A model generated the notes under the pieces. The model was not told where the DNA came from. It did not search any database and saw nothing but the letters and a program-made list of their open reading frames with translations. A program made the position numbers and the translations under genes. This document shows positions 1 through 7,836 of a DNA stretch of 47,525 nucleotides, one piece after another. The DNA comes from Croceibacterium_A sp044506565 (lineage in GTDB: Bacteria; Pseudomonadota; Alphaproteobacteria; Sphingomonadales; Sphingomonadaceae). The stretch's first letter is position 1; each line of letters begins with the position of its first letter. The stretch is from positions 1 through 47,525 of the forward strand of contig JBIQKN010000018.1 in the NCBI GenBank assembly GCA_044506565.1, given 5' to 3'.

Positions 1-71
1 AGCCACTTGAGGATCACGCTGGTGTCGAGCCCGCCGGAGTAGGCGAGGACGACGCGCTTGATGTCGGACAT
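1..71 (-). CDS. argG: Argininosuccinate synthase, N-terminal fragment (cut by window edge)
   Basis: Only the first 23 full codons are in the window; the gene continues beyond position 1. The visible protein starts MSDIKRVVLAYSGGLDTS, which holds the YSGGLDTS ATP-pyrophosphatase loop near the N-terminus that is characteristic of ArgG. The enzyme joins citrulline and aspartate to form argininosuccinate in cytosolic arginine synthesis. A GGAG Shine-Dalgarno sequence lies six bases upstream of the ATG at 71, which supports this start. No arginine genes follow on this side, so the context adds nothing further. Confidence 0.93.
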   Translation of the reverse strand, partial: MSDIKRVVLAYSGGLDTSVILKW

Positions 72-169
72 GGACGCTCCGCGGAACTGGGAAACTCGCG
101 GCGCGCTCTAGGATCGGGCGGCGGTTTCCGCAAGCGGCGGCCGCTCGGGCAACTTTCGCGCTCTCGGCG

Positions 170-721
170 CTACCGGATCGCCGCCGCTCGCAGCTGAGGG
201 TTGAGCGAGGCGATGTGATTGAGCCACGCCTTGGGCTTGCGCAGCATGTTGCTCGGGAAATCGACGGTCAGCCCGGCGAGCTCGGCCATGCGGCCGACGA
301 AGTGGATGCAGTTGCGCGTCTCGAGGTCATAGTACTTCCCCGACGCGTCGCGCCACGCGATGACCTCCTGCTTCATCCGCTGGTAGGTCGCGTCCGAGAC
401 GGTCAGCGAGAAGTGGCGGTTGGTCGAGCGGATGTATCGCTCGTCCTCGGTGTAGATCATGTGCGTGACCGGGCCCATCAGCACCGCCGGTCCGGCGACC
501 TTGGCCGAAAACCCGTAGTTCTCGAAGATCCGCTCGCCGGTCGCATCGAGCGTGCCTTCGAACACCACGAAGGCGTGCGGATAGCGCCCGCTGAACAGCG
601 AGCCGTTGAAGCTGTGGAAGTGCACCTGCACTTCGGCCAACGCCGTGCCCGGAAAGGCGACCAGCGCCGCGAGCGCCAGCAGAGCGCGGAGCAGGAGCGA
701 ACGGAACGGCTGCGAGATCAT
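170..721 (-). CDS. Secreted protein with LRAT-like NCxHFV motif
   Basis: This is a 183-residue protein. Residues 1-29 form a clear signal peptide ending in ALA, so the mature protein should be periplasmic or exported. A His lies in the early segment YPHAFVVFEG, and a Cys lies in the later segment RNCIHFVGRMAELAG. This His-before-Cys order and the NCxHFV signature resemble the LRAT branch of the permuted NlpC/P60 papain-like fold, whose members act on lipids or amides. A hydrolase or acyltransferase role is therefore possible, but the substrate is unknown. It lies 98 bases downstream of the divergent-free argG start on the same strand and shares no obvious operon function. Family assignment is inferred from motifs only. 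Confidence 0.65.
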   Translation of the reverse strand: MISQPFRSLLLRALLALAALVAFPGTALAEVQVHFHSFNGSLFSGRYPHAFVVFEGTLDATGERIFENYGFSAKVAGPAVLMGPVTHMIYTEDERYIRSTNRHFSLTVSDATYQRMKQEVIAWRDASGKYYDLETRNCIHFVGRMAELAGLTVDFPSNMLRKPKAWLNHIASLNPQLRAAAIR

Positions 722-791
722 GCGTCCTGTCGCTGCGGTAGCCGGGAGCGCCGCGAGGTTTACCGCGCGCCACCGACCACTACAACCGCGC

Positions 792-2009
792 TCACCGCGC
801 AGCGGGCTCGATCCGCAGCACGGCGTTCTCGTCGCCGTCGGTCAGCACGTAGATCAGCCCGTCCGGCCCCTCGGCGACGGCGCGTACGCGCTTGTGCAGC
901 GGCGCGAGCAGGGCCTCGCGGCGCAGCTCGCCGAGTTCGGCGTTGAACACCACTCGCTGCAGGCTGCCGGTGTTGTTGATCTCACCCCAACGCGCGCTGC
1001 CGACGAACAGGTTGCCTTGCCAGGCGGGGAACTTGTCGCCGCGGTAGATCATCAGGCCCGAAGGGCCGATCGACGGCCACCACAGCACCAGCGGCTGCTC
1101 GACGCCGGCGGCGACCGGCAGTTCCGAGCCGCGCGTACCGTCGTAGTTGCGGCTGTAGGTCCAGGTCGGCCAGCCGTAGTTCCGCCCGGGCAGGATCAGG
1201 TTGACCTCGTCGCCGCCGTTCATCCCGTGCTCGGCGTTGAACACGTTGCCGGTCGCGTGGTCGACCAGCAGCCCGTGCTGGTCGCGGTGGCCGTAGCTGT
1301 AGATCGCCGGGTGTACGCCCGCCCGGCCGACGAACGGGTTGTCGGCCGGGACCGAGCCGTCGGGGTTGAGCCGCAACACCTTGCCGTAGGGCATCGAGAG
1401 GTCCTGAGCTGCCTCGCCGAACGGCGCGCCGGGCGTCAGCCAGACTTTGCCGTCGGGCCCGACCGCGACGCGCGAGCCGCCGGCGTAGGAGGCCTGCTCG
1501 GCGGCGAACAGCGTCTCGACGTCGCCGACGCGGCCGTCGGCGTAGCGGGCGCGCTTGAGGTGGAACCAGGCCTGGCGCTGCTGCGGATTGGCGCCCTCGG
1601 GCATCGGCGCGGGCTCGTTCCAGGTGAAGTAGAACAGCCCGCTGGTGGCGAAATCGGGTGCCAGAGCGATGTCCTGCACGCCGAGGCTGAACACGTCCTC
1701 CGCCGGCCGCGGCATGCCCTCGATCAGGCCGTCCTGCAGTTGGGCCGCGCCGGTTGCCTCACGTAGCAGGCGCAACCCGGCGCCGCGCACGACGACCAGC
1801 AGGTCGCCGTTCGGCAGGAACTCGATCGCGAAAGGCCGCGGAAAGCCCTTGGCGAGCACCGTGACCTTGATCCCGTGCTGCTCGGCGGTGTCGAACAGGT
1901 AGGGCGTGTCGGCGAGGGGGACCGGGGCGATCCCGGGGGGCGAGGGCTGCTGGGCGTGCGCGCCGACCGACGCCAGCAGGGCCGATGCGGCCAGCGCACG
2001 CTTCAACAT
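792..2009 (-). CDS. PQQ-dependent sugar dehydrogenase (soluble aldose dehydrogenase family)
   Basis: This is a 405-residue secreted protein with a signal peptide at about 1-19. The segments YSYGHRDQHGL, EHGMNGGDEVN and NYGWP are the conserved blocks of the glucose/sorbosone dehydrogenase beta-propeller, in which PQQ and calcium bind. Family members oxidise aldoses in the periplasm and pass electrons to the respiratory chain. The true substrate cannot be read from sequence. The ATG at 2009 has a strong purine-rich ribosome site (GAGGGGGGA). It begins 25 bases after the cyclopropane synthase on the same strand, so the two are probably co-transcribed. The length is normal for the family. Confidence 0.88.
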   Translation of the reverse strand: MLKRALAASALLASVGAHAQQPSPPGIAPVPLADTPYLFDTAEQHGIKVTVLAKGFPRPFAIEFLPNGDLLVVVRGAGLRLLREATGAAQLQDGLIEGMPRPAEDVFSLGVQDIALAPDFATSGLFYFTWNEPAPMPEGANPQQRQAWFHLKRARYADGRVGDVETLFAAEQASYAGGSRVAVGPDGKVWLTPGAPFGEAAQDLSMPYGKVLRLNPDGSVPADNPFVGRAGVHPAIYSYGHRDQHGLLVDHATGNVFNAEHGMNGGDEVNLILPGRNYGWPTWTYSRNYDGTRGSELPVAAGVEQPLVLWWPSIGPSGLMIYRGDKFPAWQGNLFVGSARWGEINNTGSLQRVVFNAELGELRREALLAPLHKRVRAVAEGPDGLIYVLTDGDENAVLRIEPAAR

Positions 2010-2034
2010 AGTCCCCCCTCTCGTGGGATCGAGG

Positions 2035-3315
2035 CTACTCCGCCGCTTGCGCGAGGTGCCACACCGGCGGCTCCTCGCTTTCGCGCAGCCGCGCGCTTTC
2101 CTCGTGGATGAACTCGCGCGTCATCGGGATCGCGTTGCGGTCCTTCACGTAGATCAGCTGCCAGTTGACCATCCGCCCGTGACGGAACGCCTGCTCGGCG
2201 CCTGCGAGGTAGAACTGCCACATGCGGAAGAACGTCTCGTCGTACAGGTCGACGATCTCGTCCTTGTGCATGACCGTGCGGTTGTACCACTCCTCGAGCG
2301 TGTGGCTGTAGTGGAAGCGCATCGCCTCCACGTCCATGATCTGCCAGCCGGCCTTCTCGCTCTCCTTGACCAGCTCGCTGAGCGCCGGGATGTAGCCGCC
2401 GGGGAAGATGTACTTGCGCGTCCAGGCGTCGGTGAAGCCCGGCTCGCCGGCGCGGCCGCAGCAATGCGAGATCATCACCCCGTCGGGCTTCAGCAGCCGG
2501 TGGGTGTGCTGGTAGAACTGCGGGTAGTGCGGCGTGCCGACATGCTCGAGCAGACCGACCGAACTGATCCGGTCGAACTCGCCCTCGACGTCGCGGTAGT
2601 CCATCAGCGCGAACTTGACCTTGTCGTCGACGCCGAGTGCTTTCGCGCGTTCCTTGCAGAACTGGATCTGGTCGGGCGCGAGCGCGACCCCGAGCACCTC
2701 GCAGTCGTAATGCTTGTTGAGATACAGCGCGAGCCCGCCCCAGCCGCAGCCGATGTCGAGCACCTTCATGCCCGGCTTGATGTACATCTTCGCCGCGAGG
2801 TGCGCCTTCTTGTCGAGCTGGGCCTTCTCGAGGCTGTTGTCGACGTCGCGGTAATAGCCCATCGTGTACTGCCGGTCCTCGTCGAGGAACAGCTCGTAGA
2901 GCCGGCGCGTCAGGTTGTAGGTGTGCTCGGCATTCTTGCGCGCCTTGCCGCGCAGGTTGATGCTGTCGATCTTCGCCAAAGTGCGCGCCACGGCCTTGCG
3001 CATCGGACCCTTGGCGCTAAGCGCGGTGTTGCTCCTCACCTTGGCGTTCATCGCCACGTAAAGCACCATGTCGCGGATGTCGTAGGGCTCCTCGACCACG
3101 AGCCAGCCCCACATGTAAGCCTCGCCGGCGCCGACCGCCGGATAGCGAGCGATGTGCGAGGAGGCCTTCTTGTCGGTCAGCCGGACGTGCATCGGCTGCC
3201 CGCGCTCCATCGTCTCGGGTCCGGGACCGTATTCGTAGACCTTCCCGTCATAATCGGTGATCACCAGCCTGCCGGTCCTGACGATCTTCTTGAGAAACTT
3301 GTCCAGCAGCCACAT
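2035..3315 (-). CDS. cfa: Cyclopropane-fatty-acyl-phospholipid synthase (copy 1)
   Basis: This is a cytosolic SAM-dependent enzyme that methylenates double bonds of membrane phospholipid acyl chains. The SAM-binding motif VLDIGCGWGG is at about residues 184-193. The block AQLDKKAH before it and SVGLLEHVG after it are typical of CFA synthases. I chose the ATG at 3315 (MWLLDKFLKK), giving 426 residues, because it aligns with the start of the second copy at 24442 and has GGGGAG upstream. A longer frame starts at 3378 and would overlap the divergent gene at 3377. The C-terminal end is followed by the sugar dehydrogenase. A second, diverged copy lies at 23201-24442. Confidence 0.92.
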   Translation of the reverse strand: MWLLDKFLKKIVRTGRLVITDYDGKVYEYGPGPETMERGQPMHVRLTDKKASSHIARYPAVGAGEAYMWGWLVVEEPYDIRDMVLYVAMNAKVRSNTALSAKGPMRKAVARTLAKIDSINLRGKARKNAEHTYNLTRRLYELFLDEDRQYTMGYYRDVDNSLEKAQLDKKAHLAAKMYIKPGMKVLDIGCGWGGLALYLNKHYDCEVLGVALAPDQIQFCKERAKALGVDDKVKFALMDYRDVEGEFDRISSVGLLEHVGTPHYPQFYQHTHRLLKPDGVMISHCCGRAGEPGFTDAWTRKYIFPGGYIPALSELVKESEKAGWQIMDVEAMRFHYSHTLEEWYNRTVMHKDEIVDLYDETFFRMWQFYLAGAEQAFRHGRMVNWQLIYVKDRNAIPMTREFIHEESARLRESEEPPVWHLAQAAE

Positions 3316-3376
3316 TCGGCCCAACTCCCCGCTGTAGAGCGCGGCAATAGAACCGCGGCTTTGCGGGCTGTCAATC

Positions 3377-3823
3377 ATGGGTTACCCTCGGCTGGTGGCC
3401 GAGACGAAGACCAAGCCGACAGAGGTGAGGGCGGCGACGTTCCTTGCCGCTGTCGAACCGGCAGCGAAGCGCGAGGACGGGCGCGTGCTCGACGCGCTGT
3501 TTCGCAAGGTCACCGGCGAGCCTGCCGTGATGTGGGGACCGTCGATCGTCGGGTACGGGCGCTATCGCTACACCTACGACAGCGGGCACTCGGGCGAGAT
3601 GTGCCGCGCCGGCTTCTCGCCGCGCAAGGCGAAGCATTCGCTCTACATCCTCGGTTGCAGCGGCAAGGACGCCGAGATGGAAGCGCTGCTCTCCAAGCTG
3701 GGCAAGCATTCGCGCGGTGCCGGATGCCTCTACGTCAACAAGCTGGCCGACATCGATCTCGCGGTGCTCGAGCAGATGATCGCGCTCGGCTGGCAGCGCT
3801 CGTTCGAGAACTGGCCGGACTAA
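3377..3823 (+). CDS. DUF1801 domain protein
   Basis: This is a 148-residue cytosolic protein without a signal peptide. The central segment MWGPSIVGYGRYRYTY and the later KHSLYILG match the DUF1801 (YdhG-like) family, whose biochemical role is not established. It is transcribed divergently from cfa, with 61 bases between the two preferred starts. The ATG at 3377 is used here. A GTG at 3395 (VAETKTKPTEV) is an equally good start because neither has a clear Shine-Dalgarno sequence and many family members begin close to the ETKT segment. Confidence 0.8.
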   Translation: MGYPRLVAETKTKPTEVRAATFLAAVEPAAKREDGRVLDALFRKVTGEPAVMWGPSIVGYGRYRYTYDSGHSGEMCRAGFSPRKAKHSLYILGCSGKDAEMEALLSKLGKHSRGAGCLYVNKLADIDLAVLEQMIALGWQRSFENWPD

Positions 3824-3838
3824 CGCGCGGGCGGACAG

Positions 3839-4576
3839 CTAGACCCCCGCGTACCACTGGTAGCCGCGGTCCTCCCAGTAGCCGCCGTTGCCGCCTTCGA
3901 TGCCTTCGAGGCTCGCCACCGCCTCGATCGCGGTCAGGTACTTGGCGTGCTTGTAGCCGAGCTGGCGCTCTATCCGCAGGCGCAGAGGGGCACCGTTCCT
4001 GACCGGCAGCGGCTCGCCGTTGAGCGCGTGGGCGATGATCGTCTGCGAGTGGAATGCGTCGTCGAGGTCGCAGCTCTCGTAGTAGGGCGCTCCGCGGAAG
4101 TCGTCGGCGCAGCGAAACACGATGAAGTGGGCTGCGGGTTGCAGTCCGGCCATGTCGAGGATCGTCGACAGCTGCGGGCCGGTCCACTGGCCGATCGCGC
4201 TCCACCCCTCGACGCAGTCGTGGCGGGTGATCTGCGTGCGCTGGGGCAGCGCGAGGATGTCGTCCAGCGACAGGCTCAACGGCCGTTCGACCAGGCCGCG
4301 CACCTCGAGCCGCCAGTCGGGGAACCCGGCGGCGACCTGCGCCCGGTAGGCGTCGCTGTCGATCTCGATATTGCCGTTGCCGCGGAAGAACGACGAGACG
4401 TCTGCAAGCGAGTACTCGCGGGCCATCGGCCGGCGCCCGCCGATCAGCCGGTGCGTGCCGCGGTGCAGCGCTTCGGCGCGATCGACGAGGCCCTGGAACG
4501 CGTCGCTCTTGCCGATCTTGCTGCACCCGGCGGTCAACAGGGCAGCGAGGCCCGCGAGAACGTTACGCCGCTTCAT
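3839..4576 (-). CDS. Sulfite-oxidase-fold molybdopterin oxidoreductase, probable lipoprotein
   Basis: This 245-residue protein belongs to the oxidoreductase molybdopterin-binding family (sulfite oxidase / MsrP fold). C121 in RHDCVEGW is the expected molybdenum thiolate ligand. The N-terminus KRRNVLAG resembles a weak twin-arginine signal and is followed by a lipobox-like LTAGC with Cys18, so the protein is probably exported folded and lipid-anchored. The ATG lies 14 bases inside the end of the upstream cytochrome b gene, so the two are translationally coupled and the cytochrome is the likely electron partner. The substrate is unknown; MsrP reduces methionine sulfoxide in periplasmic proteins, but this is not close enough to assign. 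Confidence 0.85.
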   Translation of the reverse strand: MKRRNVLAGLAALLTAGCSKIGKSDAFQGLVDRAEALHRGTHRLIGGRRPMAREYSLADVSSFFRGNGNIEIDSDAYRAQVAAGFPDWRLEVRGLVERPLSLSLDDILALPQRTQITRHDCVEGWSAIGQWTGPQLSTILDMAGLQPAAHFIVFRCADDFRGAPYYESCDLDDAFHSQTIIAHALNGEPLPVRNGAPLRLRIERQLGYKHAKYLTAIEAVASLEGIEGGNGGYWEDRGYQWYAGV

Positions 4577-5237
4577 CGGAGCGCCCTCCCGCGATCATGT
4601 CCCACACGTGTCGCGCCGGCTTGTTGAGCAGCACCAGCGCGAAGTGCAGCACCGCGAACCCGAACAGCAGCCAGGCGACGACGAAATGAATCGAGCGCGC
4701 GCTCTGCCGGCCGCCGAATATCTCGCTGAGGAACGGCCAGGCGGCGTCCATCCCCGGGCTCATCGCCATGCCGGTGACGATCATCAGCGGAAGCAGCACG
4801 AACAGCACGACGCCGTATGCGGCCTTCTGCAGGAAGTTGTACTTGGCTCCAGGGTGCTCGAACTCGAAACGGAGGTGCGCGCGGACGTCGGCCCAGATCG
4901 CGGCCGGGCGCCAGTCACTCCCGCGGGTGGCGATGTCGCGGCGGAAGTGGCCGTTGAGCAGCGCGGCGACCATGAACAGCAGCAGCGAAACCGCGAAGAC
5001 CCAGGCGAACAGCACGTGCCAGTCGCGCGCGGCGGCGAGGCTGTAGTGGCCCGGGATCGTCGCCCAGCCCGGGAAGCGCCAGACGTGGAGCCAGGCGTCC
5101 TCGGGCGCGAAGCCCCATTCGCCCCAGTAGAGCCGCGGATGGGCGTTGGAGATGTTGAGGCCGGACATGAACAGCACGACCAGGCTGATCGCGTTGATCC
5201 AGTGCCACAGGCGGGTGCTCAGCGCGTGACGCTTCAT
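4563..5237 (-). CDS. Cytochrome b561-type membrane protein
   Basis: This is a 224-residue integral membrane protein with about four hydrophobic helices (near residues 15-27, 75-95, 135-155 and 180-200). Histidines in RLWHWINA, RDWHVLFAW, SIHFVVAWL and VLHFALV could ligate heme b. The family forms di-heme cytochromes that shuttle electrons between the quinone pool and partner oxidoreductases. Its start overlaps the SDR stop by four bases (ATGA at 5234-5237), and its end overlaps the start of the molybdenum enzyme, which makes it the probable redox partner of that enzyme. Confidence 0.87.
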   Translation of the reverse strand: MKRHALSTRLWHWINAISLVVLFMSGLNISNAHPRLYWGEWGFAPEDAWLHVWRFPGWATIPGHYSLAAARDWHVLFAWVFAVSLLLFMVAALLNGHFRRDIATRGSDWRPAAIWADVRAHLRFEFEHPGAKYNFLQKAAYGVVLFVLLPLMIVTGMAMSPGMDAAWPFLSEIFGGRQSARSIHFVVAWLLFGFAVLHFALVLLNKPARHVWDMIAGGRSDEAA

Positions 5238-6016
5238 GCGGTCTCCTCGCCGGCCAGATACATCACGTCGCGCGGCTGGGCGAGCAGGTGCTGGCCGGAA
5301 TCGACGAACAGCGTCTGCCCGCTCGCCAGCGGGCCGGTGGCGAGGAAGAACGCCGCGTCGGCGACCTCGCTGGCGCCGGTGCGGCGACCGAGCAGGTTGA
5401 GCCGGTGGGTGACTTCGGCCTGGTCCTCGGACTGGTCGTGGCTGGCGAGGATCGCGCCGGGAGCGAGGCCGTAGATCCTGTCCTCGGGACCCGAACGATT
5501 CCGGGCTGCCATCGCCAACATCGGCACCGTGGCGGCGAGCGCATGCTTGCTCATGGTATAGCTGAAGAAGTCGGGATTGGGGTTTGCCAGCTTCTGGTCG
5601 GTGACCTGGATGACCCGGCGGCCCGAAGTCGAACGCGCCTGCCGGAGATAGGCCTGCGCGATCATCGCCGGCGTGACCGCGTTTACCTGCAGCGCTTCCC
5701 AATTGATGCCGACGTCGAGCCGCAGCGCGTCGTCGGGACGGAAAACCGAGGCCGAGTTGACCAGCGCGCGCCAGTCGTCGAGCCGGCCGGCGAGATCCTC
5801 GATCATCGCCAGCGCGGCGCCGCCATCGGCGAGGTCGCAGTGCACCGCTTCCGCGCTCGGCAGCTCCTTGGCGAGGGCTTCGGCTGCGGCCATCGAGCGG
5901 TTGCAGTGGATCGCCACGTGCCACCCGGCTTCCGCAAACCGCCGGGCGATCGCCGCGCCGATGCGTTTCGCGCCGCCCGTGACGAGCACCGCCGGCCTTG
6001 TCGCTGGGTTCGCCAT
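5234..6016 (-). CDS. SDR oxidoreductase resembling pteridine reductase / FolM
   Basis: This is a 260-residue short-chain dehydrogenase. TGGAKRIG at residues 13-20 is the glycine-rich NADPH loop with the Arg typical of pteridine reductases. Catalytic Tyr153 and Lys157 are in YTMSK. The usual catalytic Ser position is replaced by a VTD segment (residues 138-140), as in FolM, the dihydromonapterin reductase. A role in reducing pterins is therefore plausible but inferred. It is the first gene of a three-gene operon with a membrane cytochrome b and a Moco enzyme, and overlaps the cytochrome gene by four bases. Confidence 0.82.
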   Translation of the reverse strand: MANPATRPAVLVTGGAKRIGAAIARRFAEAGWHVAIHCNRSMAAAEALAKELPSAEAVHCDLADGGAALAMIEDLAGRLDDWRALVNSASVFRPDDALRLDVGINWEALQVNAVTPAMIAQAYLRQARSTSGRRVIQVTDQKLANPNPDFFSYTMSKHALAATVPMLAMAARNRSGPEDRIYGLAPGAILASHDQSEDQAEVTHRLNLLGRRTGASEVADAAFFLATGPLASGQTLFVDSGQHLLAQPRDVMYLAGEETA

Positions 6017-6096
6017 AGGCCCATTGGAGCATATCGACGCGGCGCGGGAAAGCGCCGCTTGCCCCCCTTCTGCCGCTGGCCTAACGGCACGGGCCG

Positions 6097-6471
6097 ATGA
6101 CGTGGGTTCGCCGATCTCCCGGACTGCTCTGGCTGCTTCTCGCCGCCGCGCTGTTCATGCGCGCCGTCGTGCCGCAGGGGTTCATGGCCGAGGCCGATGC
6201 GGCCGGGTCTGTGACGGTCAAGGTTTGCGGCGCCGGCCACCTCGTCGAGATACCGCTAGGGGGAGACGAGAGTCCGCGCGGGGACGAGCGAGCGCAGCAA
6301 CCCTGCGCTTTCGCTGGCCTCGGCGCACCGGCGCTTCCACCGCCACCGTCTGGCGACCTCACCGTTCCCGGCATCGCGGCCATCGCTTACGCGACGCTGC
6401 CCGCAGCCTTCCCGCACCCCGTCTCACCGCCGCGCCGTCCGCCCGTCCGTGGGCCTCCGCTCGCTGCCTGA
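6097..6471 (+). CDS. DUF2946-like small exported protein
   Basis: This 124-residue protein has an N-terminal hydrophobic segment (residues 9-24), the block VVPQGFM just after it, two Cys residues (VCGAG and QQPCAF), and a proline-rich tail ending PPVRGPPLAA. This layout matches small DUF2946 proteins found upstream of copper-handling genes in Sphingomonadales. The function is not established; periplasmic or membrane-associated metal handling is inferred from context. It is followed after 54 bases by a Met/His-rich outer-membrane protein on the same strand, likely in one operon. Confidence 0.72.
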   Translation: MTWVRRSPGLLWLLLAAALFMRAVVPQGFMAEADAAGSVTVKVCGAGHLVEIPLGGDESPRGDERAQQPCAFAGLGAPALPPPPSGDLTVPGIAAIAYATLPAAFPHPVSPPRRPPVRGPPLAA

Positions 6472-6525
6472 ACCGCCGCCGGTCCCGATGCCGGCATCGT
6501 GCGTATCCAGACAGAAAGCGAATTC

Positions 6526-7413
6526 ATGAGACACTCGATTTCCAGCGGCGTGCTGGCGCTTGGTGCGCTACTCGCCGTGCCCGCCGCGGCGCAGGACGAC
6601 GCCATCGTTGTCGAAAGCCCGCTGATGCATCCTGCCGCGGGGCTGATGAACGACCACATGCACGAGGGCGGCGAGCTGATGCTCGGCCTGCGCTTCGAGC
6701 GGATGCATTTCGGCGGAACCAACCGATCCGGAAGCGACGCGATTTCAGACGCCGATATCGTCGCCGCGGGCTACACGGTCCGCACTCAGTCGATGACCAT
6801 GGACATGGTCATGTTCGACCTGATGTACGCGCCCAACGACAGCCTGACGTTCATGGTGATGCCGCACTACATGTGGCACCGCATGACGATGCGCGGGATC
6901 GACCCTGCGGGCGGCATGGGGGGTGGCCACGGCGGCCATGGCGGNNNNNNNNNNNNNNNNNNNNNNNNNNNNNNNNNNNNNNNNNNNNNNNNNNNNNNNN
7001 NNNNNNNNNNNNNNNNNNNNNNNNNNNNNNNNNNNNNNNNNNNNCGCTGGCGGACCGAGGCGCACAACGCTTCGGGCTTTGCGTTCGGCGACAAGGCGCG
7101 AGTGACCGGCTGGGTGAGCACGCTGCTCGCCCGGGACGTCGGTGCGACCGCGCGGCTCGAGTACCTCCACGAAGGCCAGGTGCAGGGCCACTATGACGGG
7201 CCGCACAACCACTCGGCGCCGCCCGACCGACAGGAAAACTACGGCGGCGATACGGTCTCGGCGGGGTTCGGTCTGAACTGGCTGCTGCCCGTCGGCGGCT
7301 CGCGTCGACCGCAGCTGAGCGGCGAGCTGTCGGTGCCGCTGCACCAGGACCTGAACGGCATCCAGGCGCCGCAGGATTGGCGCTTCACCTTCGGGATCAG
7401 TCAGACGTTCTGA
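6526..7413 (+). CDS. Met/His-rich outer-membrane transporter-like protein, interrupted by assembly gap
   Basis: The N-terminal part has a signal peptide (residues 1-22, ending AAAQ) and a Met/His-rich sequence (LMNDHMHEGGELMLG, MTMDMVMFDLMY, MPHYMWHRMTM). The C-terminal part after the gap has alternating beta-strand character and ends GISQTF with the terminal Phe typical of outer-membrane barrels. The layout resembles copper-associated members of the phenol-MetA-degradation transporter-like family. The 100 N at 6945-7044 fall in a Gly/His-rich stretch, so true length and frame continuity across the gap are unknown. The ATG at 6526 follows an AGAAAG site; an upstream GTG at 6499 is less likely. 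Confidence 0.7.
   Translation: MRHSISSGVLALGALLAVPAAAQDDAIVVESPLMHPAAGLMNDHMHEGGELMLGLRFERMHFGGTNRSGSDAISDADIVAAGYTVRTQSMTMDMVMFDLMYAPNDSLTFMVMPHYMWHRMTMRGIDPAGGMGGGHGGHGXXXXXXXXXXXXXXXXXXXXXXXXXXXXXXXXXXRWRTEAHNASGFAFGDKARVTGWVSTLLARDVGATARLEYLHEGQVQGHYDGPHNHSAPPDRQENYGGDTVSAGFGLNWLLPVGGSRRPQLSGELSVPLHQDLNGIQAPQDWRFTFGISQTF
6945..7044. other. Assembly gap of 100 N
   Basis: Exactly 100 undetermined bases, the usual placeholder for a gap of unknown size. It interrupts the outer-membrane protein at a GC-rich Gly/His coding repeat (GGHGGHGG), a likely reason for failed assembly. Confidence 0.97.
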
Positions 7414-7432
7414 CCCGGAAGGCCGTGTCCGT

Positions 7433-7834
7433 TCAGGCGCCCTCAAAGGCAGCGATGATCGGGCACGGCCCCTTGCCGCCCTTGGCGCACTCCCTGGCCA
7501 GCCGCGACAGGGCGGCGCGGGCGCGCTCGAGCTCGGCGATCCTGGCGTCGAGCGCCTCGATGCGCTCGCGCGCCATCTCGCGGGCGCGAGCGCGGTCGTC
7601 GGTGCTGTCGAGGTGGAGCAACTCGCCGATCTCCTCGAGCGTGAACCCGGCCGCCTGCGCCGAGCGGATGAAGCGCAGCCGGCGCGCCTCGTCGGGTCCG
7701 TAGTGGCGGATTCCTCCGGCGCCGGTCTTCTGCGGGCGGGGATCGGGCAGCAGCCCGCGGCGTTGGTAATAGCGCACTGTCTCGACGCCCACGCCCGCGC
7801 TGCGGGCGAGCTGCGAGATGCTCATCGCCGCCAT
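7433..7834 (-). CDS. MerR-family metal-responsive regulator
   Basis: This is a 133-residue MerR protein. Residues 5-40 hold the winged helix (ISQLARSAGVGVETVRYYQR), then comes a long dimerisation helix, and the metal loop near the C-terminus has Cys116 and Cys124 in ECAKGGKGPCPII. MerR proteins untwist promoters with overlong spacers when metal binds. The seven residues between the two Cys match CueR-type copper sensors, but the position equivalent to MerR Cys82 or CueR Ser77 holds charged residues (STDDRA). A GGAG site six bases upstream supports the ATG at 7834; ATG at 7825 is an alternative. It is divergent from the barrel-ATPase operon. Confidence 0.88.
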   Translation of the reverse strand: MAAMSISQLARSAGVGVETVRYYQRRGLLPDPRPQKTGAGGIRHYGPDEARRLRFIRSAQAAGFTLEEIGELLHLDSTDDRARAREMARERIEALDARIAELERARAALSRLARECAKGGKGPCPIIAAFEGA

Positions 7835-7836
7835 GC

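Noticed and set aside
3313..3378. Longer start of the first cyclopropane synthase at 3378
   Set aside because: It would overlap the divergent gene at 3377 and does not align with the second copy, which begins at the equivalent of 3315.
1906..4002. Long plus-strand open frame across cfa
   Set aside because: It overlaps three well-supported genes and has no domain; a product of GC-rich codon bias.
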